Positions 35,280-46,822 of a stretch of 64,000 nucleotides of DNA are shown piece after piece. A program made the translations under genes and the position numbers. The stretch is from NCBI GenBank assembly GCA_024138015.1, contig JAMXBB010000004.1, positions 110,757,443-110,821,442 of the forward strand, in the 5' to 3' direction. The notes beneath the pieces were generated by a model that was given only the letters and a program-made list of their open reading frames with translations, was not told the DNA's origin and ran no database searches. The DNA is from Lumnitzera littorea. Taxonomy: Eukaryota; Streptophyta; Magnoliopsida; Myrtales; Combretaceae. The number at the start of each line of letters is the position of its first letter. Positions within the stretch are counted from its first letter, which is position 1.

Positions 35280-35840
35280 GTATAGGAAGAGATTAATGAT
35301 GCCGAGAGTAATGCTCATGGTCGTGGTTGAGTTACTTAATAAATACTACGTATTACTGCTATTATGGCCAATTTAGCTGTCTCAGTACAAAGAGTCTTAG
35401 ATACTAAGCTACGTGAGAGAGTTGTTGAATAGGAACCGAAAATGAAGGATAGGTCAAGAAGACAGATGAATGAACGAGCACCAGAAGCCTTTCCTGTGAA
35501 CCAAGCATCACCTCGTTGTGTTGATAAAATCGCAAGAAGAAGGTTAGAGTTGGACAAAGTGAAGGAATATGAAGAAGAAGAACAGTACGTTGAAGTTGAT
35601 GAGCATGAACTTAAGGCTCTTAGGGGCACCGAACACCTCAAGGTACAGGTTCCAAGCTTCAAAGGGTCTGGTAGTACTAACGACTACCTGGACTGGGAGA
35701 AGAAGATCGAAAAGATATTCGATTTTTATGATTATGAAGACGCTATTTATATTCAAGTGGCTGCATTGGAGTTTTCTAGATATGCAGTGATGTGGTGGAA
35801 GAAGTTGCAGAGTGTCTGCCCGTTATGCCTTGAAACAGTT
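35280..35840 (+). pseudogene. Element C gag, N-terminal part
   Basis: The open stretch from 35442 reads an acidic coiled region, then VQVPSFKGSGSTNDYLDWEK, IEKIFDFYDYED and AVMWWKKLQS, the gag domain of this retrotransposon group. The frame is cut at about 35840 by a family-E insertion and resumes at about 38985. Confidence 0.85.
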
Positions 35841-38800
35841 GAGTCGTAATAGTCCCGCTATGCAAATTATTCTAAGACAAAAACTAACCATATAGTCGTT
35901 ACTTTAGACCTAATTTACATAAGGCGTCCATAACTAACCTATTTTAAAGTAAACAATTCATAATTTAAACATGATATCTACTTATGAACTTAAGAAAAAT
36001 ATATACTTATATTAAAATAATCTAAGTATATTTACAAGATTTAGCCACTTAATCATAATCTACCCAAGTAATTCATAATCTAATATTAAAAGCTTTAAAT
36101 AAAACCCTAAACCTGAGAGTGTATCTAGCCTTCAGTCTATATTCTCACTTCCCAAGATCTCACAGTTGCTAGCTTCGAGATAATTGTAAGTCTTTTTTTA
36201 GCTAGTACCTGCAACAAAGGCTATAGGGATGTGAGCAACCATAGCTCAGTAAGTCGGGATGGAGGACTTAAAACTATACCACCAACATAAACAAGGTTAT
36301 CACTCGATTTAGTTATATGCAATGTAGGAACATGTAAATGCCATCGTACGACGTTATTTGGCTTGTTTTGAGATTAGAGAAATTGCACCCGTTCTAATCT
36401 GGCTTGAGGAGTTACCATTAATATAATAGCTCATGATCAAACCTAGGCTTATGTAATAGAGACATCGCTCCTCCTGCAACTACCTTCGAACCATTGACTT
36501 TACCCTTGCCACGACCTCCTCACCTATCACTTAGTTCGACTAGAAGGTACCAATTATGCCATCAGTGTTATCCCTTTCAAAGGAGTCGGTATTTGGCTGG
36601 AGAATCTTAATGTTCCCCTAATGGGTTGCTATGCAAATTCGGTTTATGGTTGTAAGTCTGGTTTATGGCTATAAGTCTGGTTTATGGCTATAAGTCATAT
36701 ATTTATTAAGTCCAGTTTAAGGTAATCAATTATTTCATATAATATAAGCTAGAACAACAAACATGATCATAGCATCACTCATAATCAAGTACATCTACGC
36801 AACCAACTATCTAACAAACATAACCAACTATCTAACAAATACAACCAAGTATAATCTCAACCCTCTAAAATACAACAATATCTTAATCCTAACTTATCTG
36901 GACTCCTCGCTTACTCACTCGAGGTCTAATTTGCTTAGGCTATTACCGATTGTCCTTATAATACAAATATGGTTTCGGTTTTCCATATAACTATTATAAG
37001 TTGGTTTTATCCTATAACGCTTATTATTATTTTTTATTTAGGGTTTAATATACCTAATTATCTAGATTTTTAAGTCTTTTACAATTCTTCTTAAATTATG
37101 TTAAGTTCCGTTTCAGTTTTTACATTAATTTCTAAATTAAGTTTTTAACTCAGTTTTTTGTTAGAGATTTATATGTGCACCCTAAGAAATCATTCCGACT
37201 CATAATGTGAAATTAATCGCATTATCTATGGATATCCTAAATATCGTTTTTAGTCTCTAACTAGTGTTTTAGTATGTGTAGTACATTCGAATCTTAATTT
37301 GATTAGCAACTTCATCTCCGTTATGAAAAAATCTTACATTTTTCATATAATTACCCTAATTTAAGTTTCCTATCAGATTTATTATATATTCTTATTATTA
37401 CCATAACATCAATTCTAACCAATATTTTCCTAATTATTAATTTCTCATATTTACATATTACACATTATTACCTAATGTATACATAACGTACATATCTAAT
37501 ATTCCCATTACTTTAAATATCATCTCCCAACGTCAAATAACATTCCAATTATCTAAATTTATCCTAAATCAAATTTTGAATCTAATTACCTTAAATTACC
37601 AAATTAACTTAAAATTTATCATTTTTACCTATTACATATTTGCTATATAATATCCTAATAATTACATCTAACTCTCCAAATGGTACAAATAGCATACTCT
37701 ATCGAATTTCAACATCTTAAAACATATAATTATGCATTGAATCAGTAATTACCCATTTAATTACTTAATTAACCCTAAATTATTTATTTTATGCACCATT
37801 TTAAGGCCTAAAAATTATCTAAAAATTTTGAAAATTAATTTTTGAAAAGAGACCTCATAGTACTATTCTATAACCCCTAAGTAGTCTACAGAAAAATTTT
37901 GGGCTTAAAACTATACTCTTAAAGTCATTTATTTTTAAACCAAAACATGCTTAGTTTTGTATGATTTCTTAAGGACTATATATTACGGAATATATTTTCA
38001 TCAAAATAATATTTTTCCTAAAATCTAAATACAAAAATATTATAGAATAACAAGTTTCATAATTTTCCAACTAATTTTGATAATTTTAACAATTTAAGAA
38101 AAATTAAGTAGAAATTGGAACTCATAAAAACTGGTAGCTCCGGCCACCATCGGTGACCATGGGTGTGTTGGCCCATCTAGGGGCTACCACCATCATGTGA
38201 TGGTGGTGGTGGTTGTCTACTCCCAACTACTTGTCGGGTCTAGATTCGCTTTAGAAGTCCCAACTGTATAATTTTTTTTATAATTTTTTGTAAAAATCCT
38301 AATTGTCTCTCAATTTCGCCTCTCTCTAATTTTCTATAACTCTAGACATCCAAAAATGAGCTTATGAAATTTTTTTATTATTTATAGAGGCATAAAGCAA
38401 TTTTGATGCATTAAATTGAAGTGATATTAGCTTTATCTTCTTCTAATTTGCCTTTTTTTGTTGTTTTAATCTAATTGGTTGATTTTCTTTCTTCCTTCTC
38501 AGCATGCCAGCCTCCCTTCTGATCATTTCCACATTTTTTCTGAATTTTCTTGATTTTTCCTTAATTATTTATGAATTTTCTTTAATTAATTAACCTTATT
38601 TTAACATATTTCACGTAGTTTAAGTAATTACACGTATTTTTACTTATATGTAAATTCATATATAGTACAAATAAATACTCTTAATTATTATTTAAGTTAT
38701 TTTATGATTTTTAGTATGTATATAATTTATCTCTAGCGATTTATTAATTATTAAAATGCATTTTACATATTTTCGATAAATAACGAGTAATATACTTAAA

Positions 38801-38964
38801 ATTTGAAAATTTTATATTCTTTTATTTTCTTAAATTTGAACTTACGTAATCATTTTTATTAATATTCCTAACTTCATTGTAGAATTTAGGCTGAATCCGA
38901 AAATTCGCTTGATTGCCTTAAATTCTACGAATTGAAGTCCAAATAGCTGAATGTGGATCGTACA
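35841..38964 (+). mobile_element. Family-E LTR-like sequence, copy 1, inserted in element C gag
   Basis: About 3.1 kb that aligns end to end with 42560-45650: shared blocks include TATAAGTCATATATT, the CGGTATTTGGCTGGAGA/CGGTATTTAGCTAGAGA box, a CCACCA/TGGTGGTGG-rich patch near 38160-38215, and an ATAAATAACGAG box near the end. It lacks the first ~25 bp present in copy 2. The end ATGTGGATCGTACA resembles a gypsy LTR terminus. There is no internal coding region, so it is best read as a solo LTR. Gag sequence resumes just after it. Confidence 0.75.
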
Positions 38965-38984
38965 CTACTTAAGAGCCTAAAGAG

Positions 38985-39600
38985 AAGTCTGAATATGGAA
39001 TGAAATGAAGAGAGTCCTAAGAAGTAGGTTCGTCCCCAAACATTATGAATAAAACACTTTTCGACATCTCTAAGACTTGAAGCAAGGTAGCCAATCAGTG
39101 GACAACTACATCCAAGAGTTTTAGTTTCTCATGATTCGATGTGATGTTGATGAGCCCGAGTCATGAACTATAGCAAAGTTCATTTTTGAGCTAAGGACTA
39201 AGATTGGTAACATAGTGGAGTTGCAAAGTCCTGTGACTTTGGATGAAGCCTTCAGGATAGTATAGAGAGTCAAAAGGCAGAGGCGGAACCAAGTTAGTCA
39301 AATGCCGAGTAGTCGACTTATGCCACTGAATAGGAGTGGTATGCTAAACTGATTAGGGAATGATCGAGCATCAAATAGTTTCGAGGTGGATCGCCAAGGA
39401 CTAGTACCGAATTGACCAAAAGAAGGCTGAGGTAAGGGTAAGGCCGAGGAACCAAAGGTTTAAAGAGACTAAGGTCAAAGCTCAAGAAAAAAGACTCCAG
39501 AAATCAAATGTTTTAAATGTCTTGGTTATGAGCATGTAGCTAGTCAATGTTTGAATCGCCGAGCCATGACTATAAAGGGAGACAAGCCCTATTTGAAGTA
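38985..39600 (+). pseudogene. Element C gag, C-terminal part with zinc knuckle
   Basis: Continues the interrupted gag: WNEMKRVLRSRFVPKHY, then IRCDVDEPES and KFIFELRTKIGNIVELQS across stops at Gln/Arg codon positions. An intact CX2CX4HX4C zinc knuckle (CFKCLGYEHVASQC) reads at 39509-39550. Confidence 0.85.
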
Positions 39601-39642
39601 AAGAGTATAAGCAAAGGAGAGGAAGAGATGGGAGTTGAATAG

Positions 39643-40200
39643 ATGCTAGATGAGTTACAGGAAGATCCCAATGCTGAGACACCACCTGAGGGCGATGTTA
39701 AGTACTGCTTTATCGTTCATCGATCTTACAATGCTTTTATAGTTGATGAGAATGAGCAAAGGAAGAACCTTTTCCATACGAATTGTCGAATGAATGGCAA
39801 GTTATACGCCTTGATCATTGACAGAGGGAGCTGTACCAATATCATAGCATAAGGGGTAGTTAAGGCTATAAAATTGCCAACCCTTCTATACCTTAAGTCG
39901 TACAAGATTCACTGGTTGAACGAAAAAGGAAGGTTACACGCTGTCAAGAAAGTTAGAGTACCAATTACCATTGGTGATAGGTACAAGTACGAGATGTTGT
40001 GTGATGTCCTTCCTATGTGCGCTTCTCATATATTACTCAGCCGACTATAATTGTTTGACTTGAAAGTATTATACGATAGGTATAGGAACACCTACATGTT
40101 CCAAAAGGACAAGAAGAAAATTATATTGACACCCATGAGTCTTAAGGAAGTGCAAGAAGCCCAAGAAAAGGTTACTAGATCACTACAGTGAAAGTCCTTA
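39643..40200 (+). pseudogene. Element C protease, broken
   Basis: 39643-39852 ends in LIIDRGSCTNIIA, where the group has Asp-Gly-Gly-Ser; the Gly-to-Arg change hits the active-site loop. Downstream pieces (the MLCDVLPM-like region near 39990, then ILLSR) follow the usual protease C-terminal order with a stop in the frame. Confidence 0.78.
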
Positions 40201-40279
40201 ATGGTTTCCCAAGTTTAGTTTGCTCGAGAAGTCAAGGCCAAGGACTATGTACTCCTTTTAGTTAGGAGACTCTTGGAGG

Positions 40280-41085
40280 TGAGAGAAGTTGAGAGCTTAC
40301 CTGCAGAAGTGCAACAGCTACTTTAAGACTATGTCGATCTATTTCCTATCGAGATGCCAAAAGGCTTACCTCCTTTAAGAGGCATTGAGCATCGCATCGA
40401 CCTCCAGCCTGGACCTGCCCTATAGAACCGACTTATTTACAGGCTTAACCCTAAGTAAACAGTCGAGTTGAAGAAATAAGTGGACGAATTGGTAGACCGA
40501 GGATACGTCCGAGAGAGTATGAGCCAATGTGCCGTACTAGTGCTAAGGAAAGATGGGTCATGGAGAATGTGCATTGACAACCGTACCATCAACAAAATTA
40601 CTGTTAAGTACCAATATCCGATCCATTGGTTGGATGATATGTTCGATGAGTTGCATAGTGTACGCATCTTTTCAAAGATAGATCTGAAGAGTGGCTATCA
40701 CCAAATATGAATAAGACCAGGAGATGAATGGAAGACGACCTTTAGGACACGGGATGGTCTAATCGAATGGATGGTGATGTCGTTTGGTCTGACGAATGCG
40801 TCGAGTACTTTTTATGTAGCTCACGAATCATGTACTAAGGGTACTGATTGGCAAATGTGTTGTGGTTTATTTTGATGACATTTTGGTCTACAATGCTGAC
40901 CTCATTGCCTATGTGGAACACTTAAGATCGGTCTTTGACATTCTTCATACCGAGAGATTATTTAGCAATATGAAGAAATGTGTATTCTATCAAAGCGAGG
41001 TTATATTCTTCGGATATGTTGTTTCCAGAAAAGGAGTTCAAGTTAATGACAAGAAGGTTAGAGCTATTCTTGAGTAGCCTACGCC
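40280..41085 (+). pseudogene. Element C reverse transcriptase, broken
   Basis: Begins with a GLPPLRGIEHRIDLQPGPA block at about 40368, with TAG/TAA stops at apparent Gln codons near 40423-40480. [32 protein letters not shown] and [12 protein letters not shown] follow. The catalytic YFDD box reads at 40868-40879, then the KKCVF thumb block. A frameshift lies between 40710 and 40862. Confidence 0.88.
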
Positions 41086-41089
41086 AACT

Positions 41090-41740
41090 AGTGCTGCTGA
41101 AGTTAGGAGCTTCTATGGTTTAGCTTCGTTCTACTAGGGATTCATTCGAAACTTCAGTTCCATAACAACAGCCTTAACTAAACTGACCCAGAAGAATTAT
41201 GAGTTTAGGTGGTCAGAGAAAGCTCAAAAAATTTTTGAAGATATAAAATCTAAATTGATGTTTGCCCTAGTACTCGCCCTACCAAATTTTGAGAAGGTTT
41301 TTTAGGTCGAATGTGATGCGTTTGGAGTCAACATTGGTGCTGTCTTCATGCAGAAACGCCAACCCATTGCTTACTTCAATGAGAAATTTAGAAGAGCTAC
41401 CTTGAATTACTTGGCTTATGACAATGAGTTTTACACCCTTATTCTAACACTACAGAACTGGCAGCATTACCTATTATCAAGAGAATTCATCATTTACTTC
41501 GATTACGAGTCTCTCAAGCACCTTCGAAGACAACAGAAACTTTCTCGACATTATGCCAAATGGGTTGAGTTCTTGAAGACCTTTTGCTATGTCATTAGAT
41601 ATAAAAAGAGAAGCACCAACACTGTGGCAAGCGCCTTTTCTTATTGCTTGCTCTTATTAGTATTATGCAGGCCAAAGTACTTAGATTTGGCACCTTACCC
41701 GATTAGTATGAGTATGTTAAGTATGTTAGGCCCTTAGTTG
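41090..41740 (+). pseudogene. Element C RNase H, broken
   Basis: VECDAFGVNIGAVFMQ (catalytic Asp region) leads to RQPIAYFNEKF, YDNEFYTLILTLQNWQHYL and YESLKHLRRQQKL in the open frame 41348-41737. The usual Asp of the third block (TDHxSL) is altered to DYESL. Confidence 0.83.
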
Positions 41741-42533
41741 CCAAGTGCAATATTGAAGGAGCTGTAAATGGGTTCTACTTGAGTCAGGAGTTCCTAATGA
41801 AGGGCAAGCAAATTTATGTATCCAGTGGATCAGCTAGAGAACTATTCATTCGTGAAGCTTATGCTGGGGGCTTGGCTGGCCATTTTAGAGAAAAGAGGAC
41901 GGTTGAAATATTGAAAGAACATCTCTATTGGCCAAGGATGATAAAGGATGTATGCTGAGTACTTGAGAGGTATAAGGTCTGTAAACATGCAAAGGGAAGG
42001 AGAGAGCCATATGGAGAATACATACTCCTGCTCATACCTGAGCGCCTATAGACCAACTTAAGCATGGACTTCATGCTCAGTCTTCCCTGAACACCGAGAA
42101 GACATGACTCAATTATGGTGATTGATCGGTTAAGCAAGATGAACTACTTCATTCCCTATCATAAAACTAATGATGCTTTAGTTATCGCTAACCTTTTTTT
42201 GTAGGAAATCGTACGTCTACATGGACTGCCAAGAAGTTTTGTATCCAATCATGATTTGAAGTTCACGAGTTTCTTCTGGAAAAACCTATGGAGGAAGCTT
42301 GGCACTAAACTCATATACAATACTTCTTGCTACCCTTAGACAAACAGCTAAACTAAGGTAGTAAACCAGACGGTCGACAACCTTCTATGCGTAGCTGTAG
42401 GGAAGAACTTACATGATTGGGACCTATGCCTACCTGTAATTGAGTTTACTTACAACCGATTAGTTCATAGCACGATAAGGAAGTCACCTTTTGAGGTTGT
42501 CTATAAACTTAACCCAAACTTGCCCCTAGATAT
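41741..42533 (+). pseudogene. Element C integrase, N-terminal zinc region and core, interrupted
   Basis: LLVREAYAGGLAGHF with EILKEHLYWPRM is the zinc-binding region (first His changed to Tyr). DFMLSLP...VIDRLSKMNYFIP then [10 protein letters not shown] carry the core. The frame stops at PNLPLD where a family-E sequence begins at 42534. Several in-frame stops fall at Gln/Trp positions. Confidence 0.83.
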
Positions 42534-42706
42534 TGTCACGCCCCAAAGTGGCAGAGTTGCAACAGCCCCACTATGTAAACCATTCTAAGATAGAAGTTGG
42601 CATTATAACCGCTATCCTAGACCTGATCTATATAAGGCATCCACAACTAACCTGTTTTGAAATAAACAATTCGTAATTTAAATAAATCATTTACTTAAGA
42701 AAGTAA

Positions 42707-42740
<34 letters not shown>

Positions 42741-45650
42741 TAGAATTTAGTTATTACAATTAATGTTTACAACGTTTCATCGTAATCTATTTCCTAGTTA
42801 ATACATTATTCAAAAATGAAAAATTCTAAGATAAGAGCTTAGACCTTAAAAATATATGTCTGTTCTTCAAATGTTTTTCCTCACTCCCTAGGATCTAGCA
42901 GTTGCTGGCTTCAGAGTAGTTGTAAGCCGCTTTTTGGCTAACACCTGCAACGACGTCTATAGGGATGTGAGTAACCACAGTTTAGTAAGTTAGGATGGAG
43001 GACTTAAAACTATACCATAAACATAAATAAGGTTATCAACCAACTTATTAAGTGTAGTGCATGTTTAAGCAAATACCATCGCACGGTGTAGTCCGACCCG
43101 TCGTGAGATTAGAGAAATTGTGTTCGCTCTAATCCGGGTTGAGGAGTTACCGTTAATGCAACAGCTCACAACTAAACTTAGGCTTATGCAATGGAGACAT
43201 TGCTCCTCCCGTGACTACCTTCGAACTATTGACTTTACCTTTGCCATGACCTCCTCACTTATCACTTAGTTTGACTAAAGATGAAGAAGGGACCTATTAT
43301 GCTATCCAGCGCTATCCCTTTCGAAGGGGTCGGTATTTAGCTAGAGAGTCCTATGTTTCTCCTAATGGGCTGCCATGCAGGTCTGATTATAATTATACGT
43401 CATATATTTGATTAAGTCCAGTTTAGTGTGATCAATCATTTCATACAAATCATACAATACAAGTCAAGCAGCAAATAAAAAATCATATCATCAACTCAAA
43501 ACAAGCACAATCAAGTACAATTTTAAGCCTCCAAAATACAACACCGTATTAATCTCAACTTACCTTGACTCCTTGCTCACTTACTCGAGGTTCGACTCGC
43601 TCAGGCTATCACCGATCATCCCTATAACACAAACATGGTTTTAGTTTTTTATATAACTATTATAGGTTGTTTTTATTCTATAACGTTTATTGTTATCTTT
43701 TGTTTAGGGTTTAATATACTTAATTATCTAGGTTTTAAGTCTTTTAGAATTCTTCTTGAATCATGTTAAGTTTTGTTTCAGTTTTCGCATCGATTTCTAA
43801 ATTAGGTTTTTAACTTAGTTTTTTATTAGAGATTTATAGATACACCCTAAGAAATCATTCCGACCCATAATGTGAAATTAATTGCATTATCTTTGGATAT
43901 CCTAAATATCGTTTTTAGTCTCTAACTAGTATTCTAGTCCATACGATACACCCGAATCCTAATTTAATTTTCGAATTCACCCTTATTATGAGAAAATTTT
44001 ATATTTTTCATATAAATACCTTAAGTTAAGTTTTCTATCAGATTTATTGTATATTCCTATTATTATCATAATATCAATTCTAACCAATATTTTCCTAATT
44101 ATTAATTTCTCATAATTACATAGTACACATTATCACCTAATATATACAAAATGTATACATCTAATATTCCCATCACTTCAAATATCATCTCCTAACATCA
44201 AATAACATTCCAAATATCTAAATTCATCCTAAATTAGATTTTAAACCTAATTACCTTAAATTACCAAATTAACTTAAAATGTATTGTTTTTCCCTATTAC
44301 TTATTTACTACATAATTATCCTAATAATTACATCTAACACTTTAAATGCTATAAGTATCATATTTCATTAGATTTCAACATCCTAAAACATATAATTGTA
44401 CATCAAATTAGTAATTACCCATTTAATTACTTAATTAACCCTAAATTACCAATTTTATGCTTTATTTTAAGACCTAAAAATTATCTAAAATTTTTGAAAA
44501 TTCCTTTTTAAAAAACGACTTTTTGGCACTATTCTATATCACCTAAGTAGTCTACACAAAAATTTTGGGCTCAAAACTACACTTCTAAGATCATTTATTT
44601 CTAAACCAAAACATGCTCGGTTTTGCATGATTTCTTAAAGATCATAGATTGCGTGATATATTTTCATCAAAATAATATTTTTCATAAAAACTAGATAGTA
44701 AAATATTCTAAAATAATAAAATTCATAATTTTCTAAGAATAATTACTATTTTTATAAAATTACATAAAATTGGGTTGGAAATCGAACTCACCAGTTTAGG
44801 TAGCTCCAACCACCGTTGGTGGCCATGGGTGTATTGGCTCACTTAGGCACTGCCACCACCATGTGGTGGTGGTGGCCGTTCACTCCCAACTACTCGTCAG
44901 GTCTGGGTTCTCCTTAGAAGCCCCAACTGTATATATTTTTGCTAAATTTTTGTAAAACCCTAATTTACTCTCAGTTTTGCCTCTCTCTAATTTTCTAAAC
45001 TTCCTAACATCCAAAATGAGCTTTGGAAAAATTTAGGGTATTTATAGATATCTTGGAGAATTATTATGCATTAATTTGATTAGACAATTACCTTATCTTC
45101 TTTCAATTTATCTTTTGTGTTGTTTTAATTTAATTGGCTAAATTTTTTCTTGTTTCCCTAGCTGCCACAACTCAAATCTAGATCATTACTTATTTTTTCT
45201 AATTTTTCCTTTATTTTTCCTTAATTAATTATGAATTTTCTTTAATTATTTAGTATTATTTTAGCACATTTCGCAGATTTTAAGTAATTACGCGTATTTC
45301 TACCTATATGTAAATTCATATAGAGTACAAATAAATATTCCTAAATATTATTTAGGTCATTCTATGATTTTTAGTATATATATATATATAATTTATCTTT
45401 AGCGATTCGTTAGTTATTGGAATATATTTTACACATTTTTAATAAATAACGAGTTATATACTTAAAATTTAGAAATTTTATATTTTTTTTATTTTATTGC
45501 TTACTTTCTTAAATTCAAACTTACGTGATCACTTTTACTAATATTTTTAACTTTATTTGATATTTTAGGCTTGATTGAATTCTTTAACCGATTGTTCTAA
45601 ATTTTACGAGTTAAACTTTAGGTAGCTAATTGTGGGTCAAAAGGTTACCA
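42534..45650 (+). mobile_element. Family-E LTR-like sequence, copy 2, inserted in element C integrase
   Basis: Begins TGTCACGCCCCAAAG, a classic plant gypsy LTR start, and aligns with 35841-38964. A pure AT microsatellite sits at about 42711-42739. The right end (TTACCA at 45650, or ACA at 45653) is uncertain. Around 60 codons of the integrase expected between the flanks are missing, so insertion or later change deleted host-element sequence. No target duplication is visible. Confidence 0.72.
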
Positions 45651-45972
45651 AACAACTGGCATAAACTGTAGCCTTGTAGAAGGAACAAGGAAGACGAAGA
45701 AGGATATGAGTAGTTTACAGCCCCGGAGACCTTATCTAAGTCCACCTCAACAAAGAGCGTTTCCCTAGGAACAGAACGAACAAGCTTTCCCTTAGATTAG
45801 ATGGATCTTTTAAGATCCTTGAGCACTTTAATGACAATACCTATGAGCTAAAGCTATCCGATGGATACGGTGTATTTGCTACTTTTAACGTGGTTGATTT
45901 GATACCTTATATACCCAATGAAGAAGAGGGCCAAGATTTGAGGGTAAATCTTCAACAACCTCAGGGGACTAA
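45651..45972 (+). pseudogene. Element C integrase C-terminus and polypurine tract
   Basis: SPGDLI then HLNKERFPRNRTNKL, DGSFKIL, YELKLSDGYGVFATFNVVDL and IPYIPNEEEG form the GPY/F-type C-terminal module. The frame runs through a purine tract (AGGGGACTAA, 45963-45972) into the LTR (ELLTTGPL), as in elements whose integrase end is LTR-encoded. Confidence 0.82.
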
Positions 45973-46817
45973 TGAGCTACTGACCACTGGTCCTCTTAAT
46001 TGCATACAACTTTGAGCCCTCCAATCCTTCACCTATAGAATTTTCTCTTGTCAACTTGCTAATGATGAGAAATTCTATATAGAAGAAGGTTAGCTAAATT
46101 CCTTGATAACTCTGAAGGATTAGACCCTGCTTTGTTTTCTCCCTCTTGTGTTGAGCGATCCAACCTCCAATTGCTAAGAGATTCATACCGAATGACGAGA
46201 CATTCTCCTTTGTGTTGAAGACTTTTCTTTTTGCCTTCAACCAATACTTGCTGCATCCCTTTCTCATCTTAACAAACCCTAATGCCGCCACACCTTTGTT
46301 CCACTCGATTATTGTGCCTAGAGAATCTTTGTATGGAACTAATGTTGCACTACTAGTTGTGTTTTTCATTTGACATTGTACTACTTTTACATTTTTTTTT
46401 TTTGTCCTTTTTATCTTTTTTCAAATGTACTAGGTATCCCCCTTTTGCATATACCTTTTTTTGTAATTTCTTTATTTGTGATGTTACCTTAAGAACTTAC
46501 TATAAATAGTCCCTTCTCCTTGTAACCGGAATCATCTTACTTGACAGAAAAACCTTAAGTATATTGTTCTTGCGAGATAACCTCTCAAAGTTCATTTTTT
46601 ATACACTCTTATCTAATCTTGCCGAGTAGCTCAGGAAGTGAAGTGTCAAGTCGTGTTGTGTATGAAGGTAGGTCATATCCTTCGAGTAGCTTTACATCAG
46701 CTACTCTAATCAGTTCATCGACTTACTTACTCTAAGTTTTTTCGATATTTCAAAGGACTCATTGGTTCTAATTTGCTACGATAAGTCTTAGTGATGACTA
46801 AGCTCCTAAGCATACCA
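45973..46817 (+). repeat. Element C 3' LTR
   Basis: 845 bp, TGAGCTACTGACC to ATACCA, aligned with 34187-35073 and visibly diverged from it. TATAAATA at 46501-46508. Followed by target-site copy GTACG (46818-46822) and then the resumed element B LTR. Confidence 0.87.
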
Positions 46818-46822
46818 GTACG

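Larger units (their letters stand above)
34187..46817 (+). mobile_element. Element C: chromovirus-like Ty3/gypsy retrotransposon nested in the 5' LTR of B
   Basis: Complete by structure: 5' LTR 34187-35073, PBS 35084-35095, gag, protease, RT, RNase H, integrase, purine tract 45963-45972, 3' LTR 45973-46817. It is flanked by GTACA (34182-34186) and GTACG (46818-46822), a 5-bp target duplication with one later change. Gag and integrase are each interrupted by a ~3.1-kb family-E sequence. Removing those, C would be about 6.4 kb. Pol wording and a coding region that seems to run into the 3' LTR recall the CRM/Galadriel group, but the lineage is not proven. Confidence 0.88.

Noticed and set aside
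35841..45650. A single complete LTR retrotransposon with family-E copies as its two LTRs
   Set aside because: No PBS after the left copy, gag and integrase continue outside both copies, and the true LTRs with a target duplication are at 34187 and 46817.
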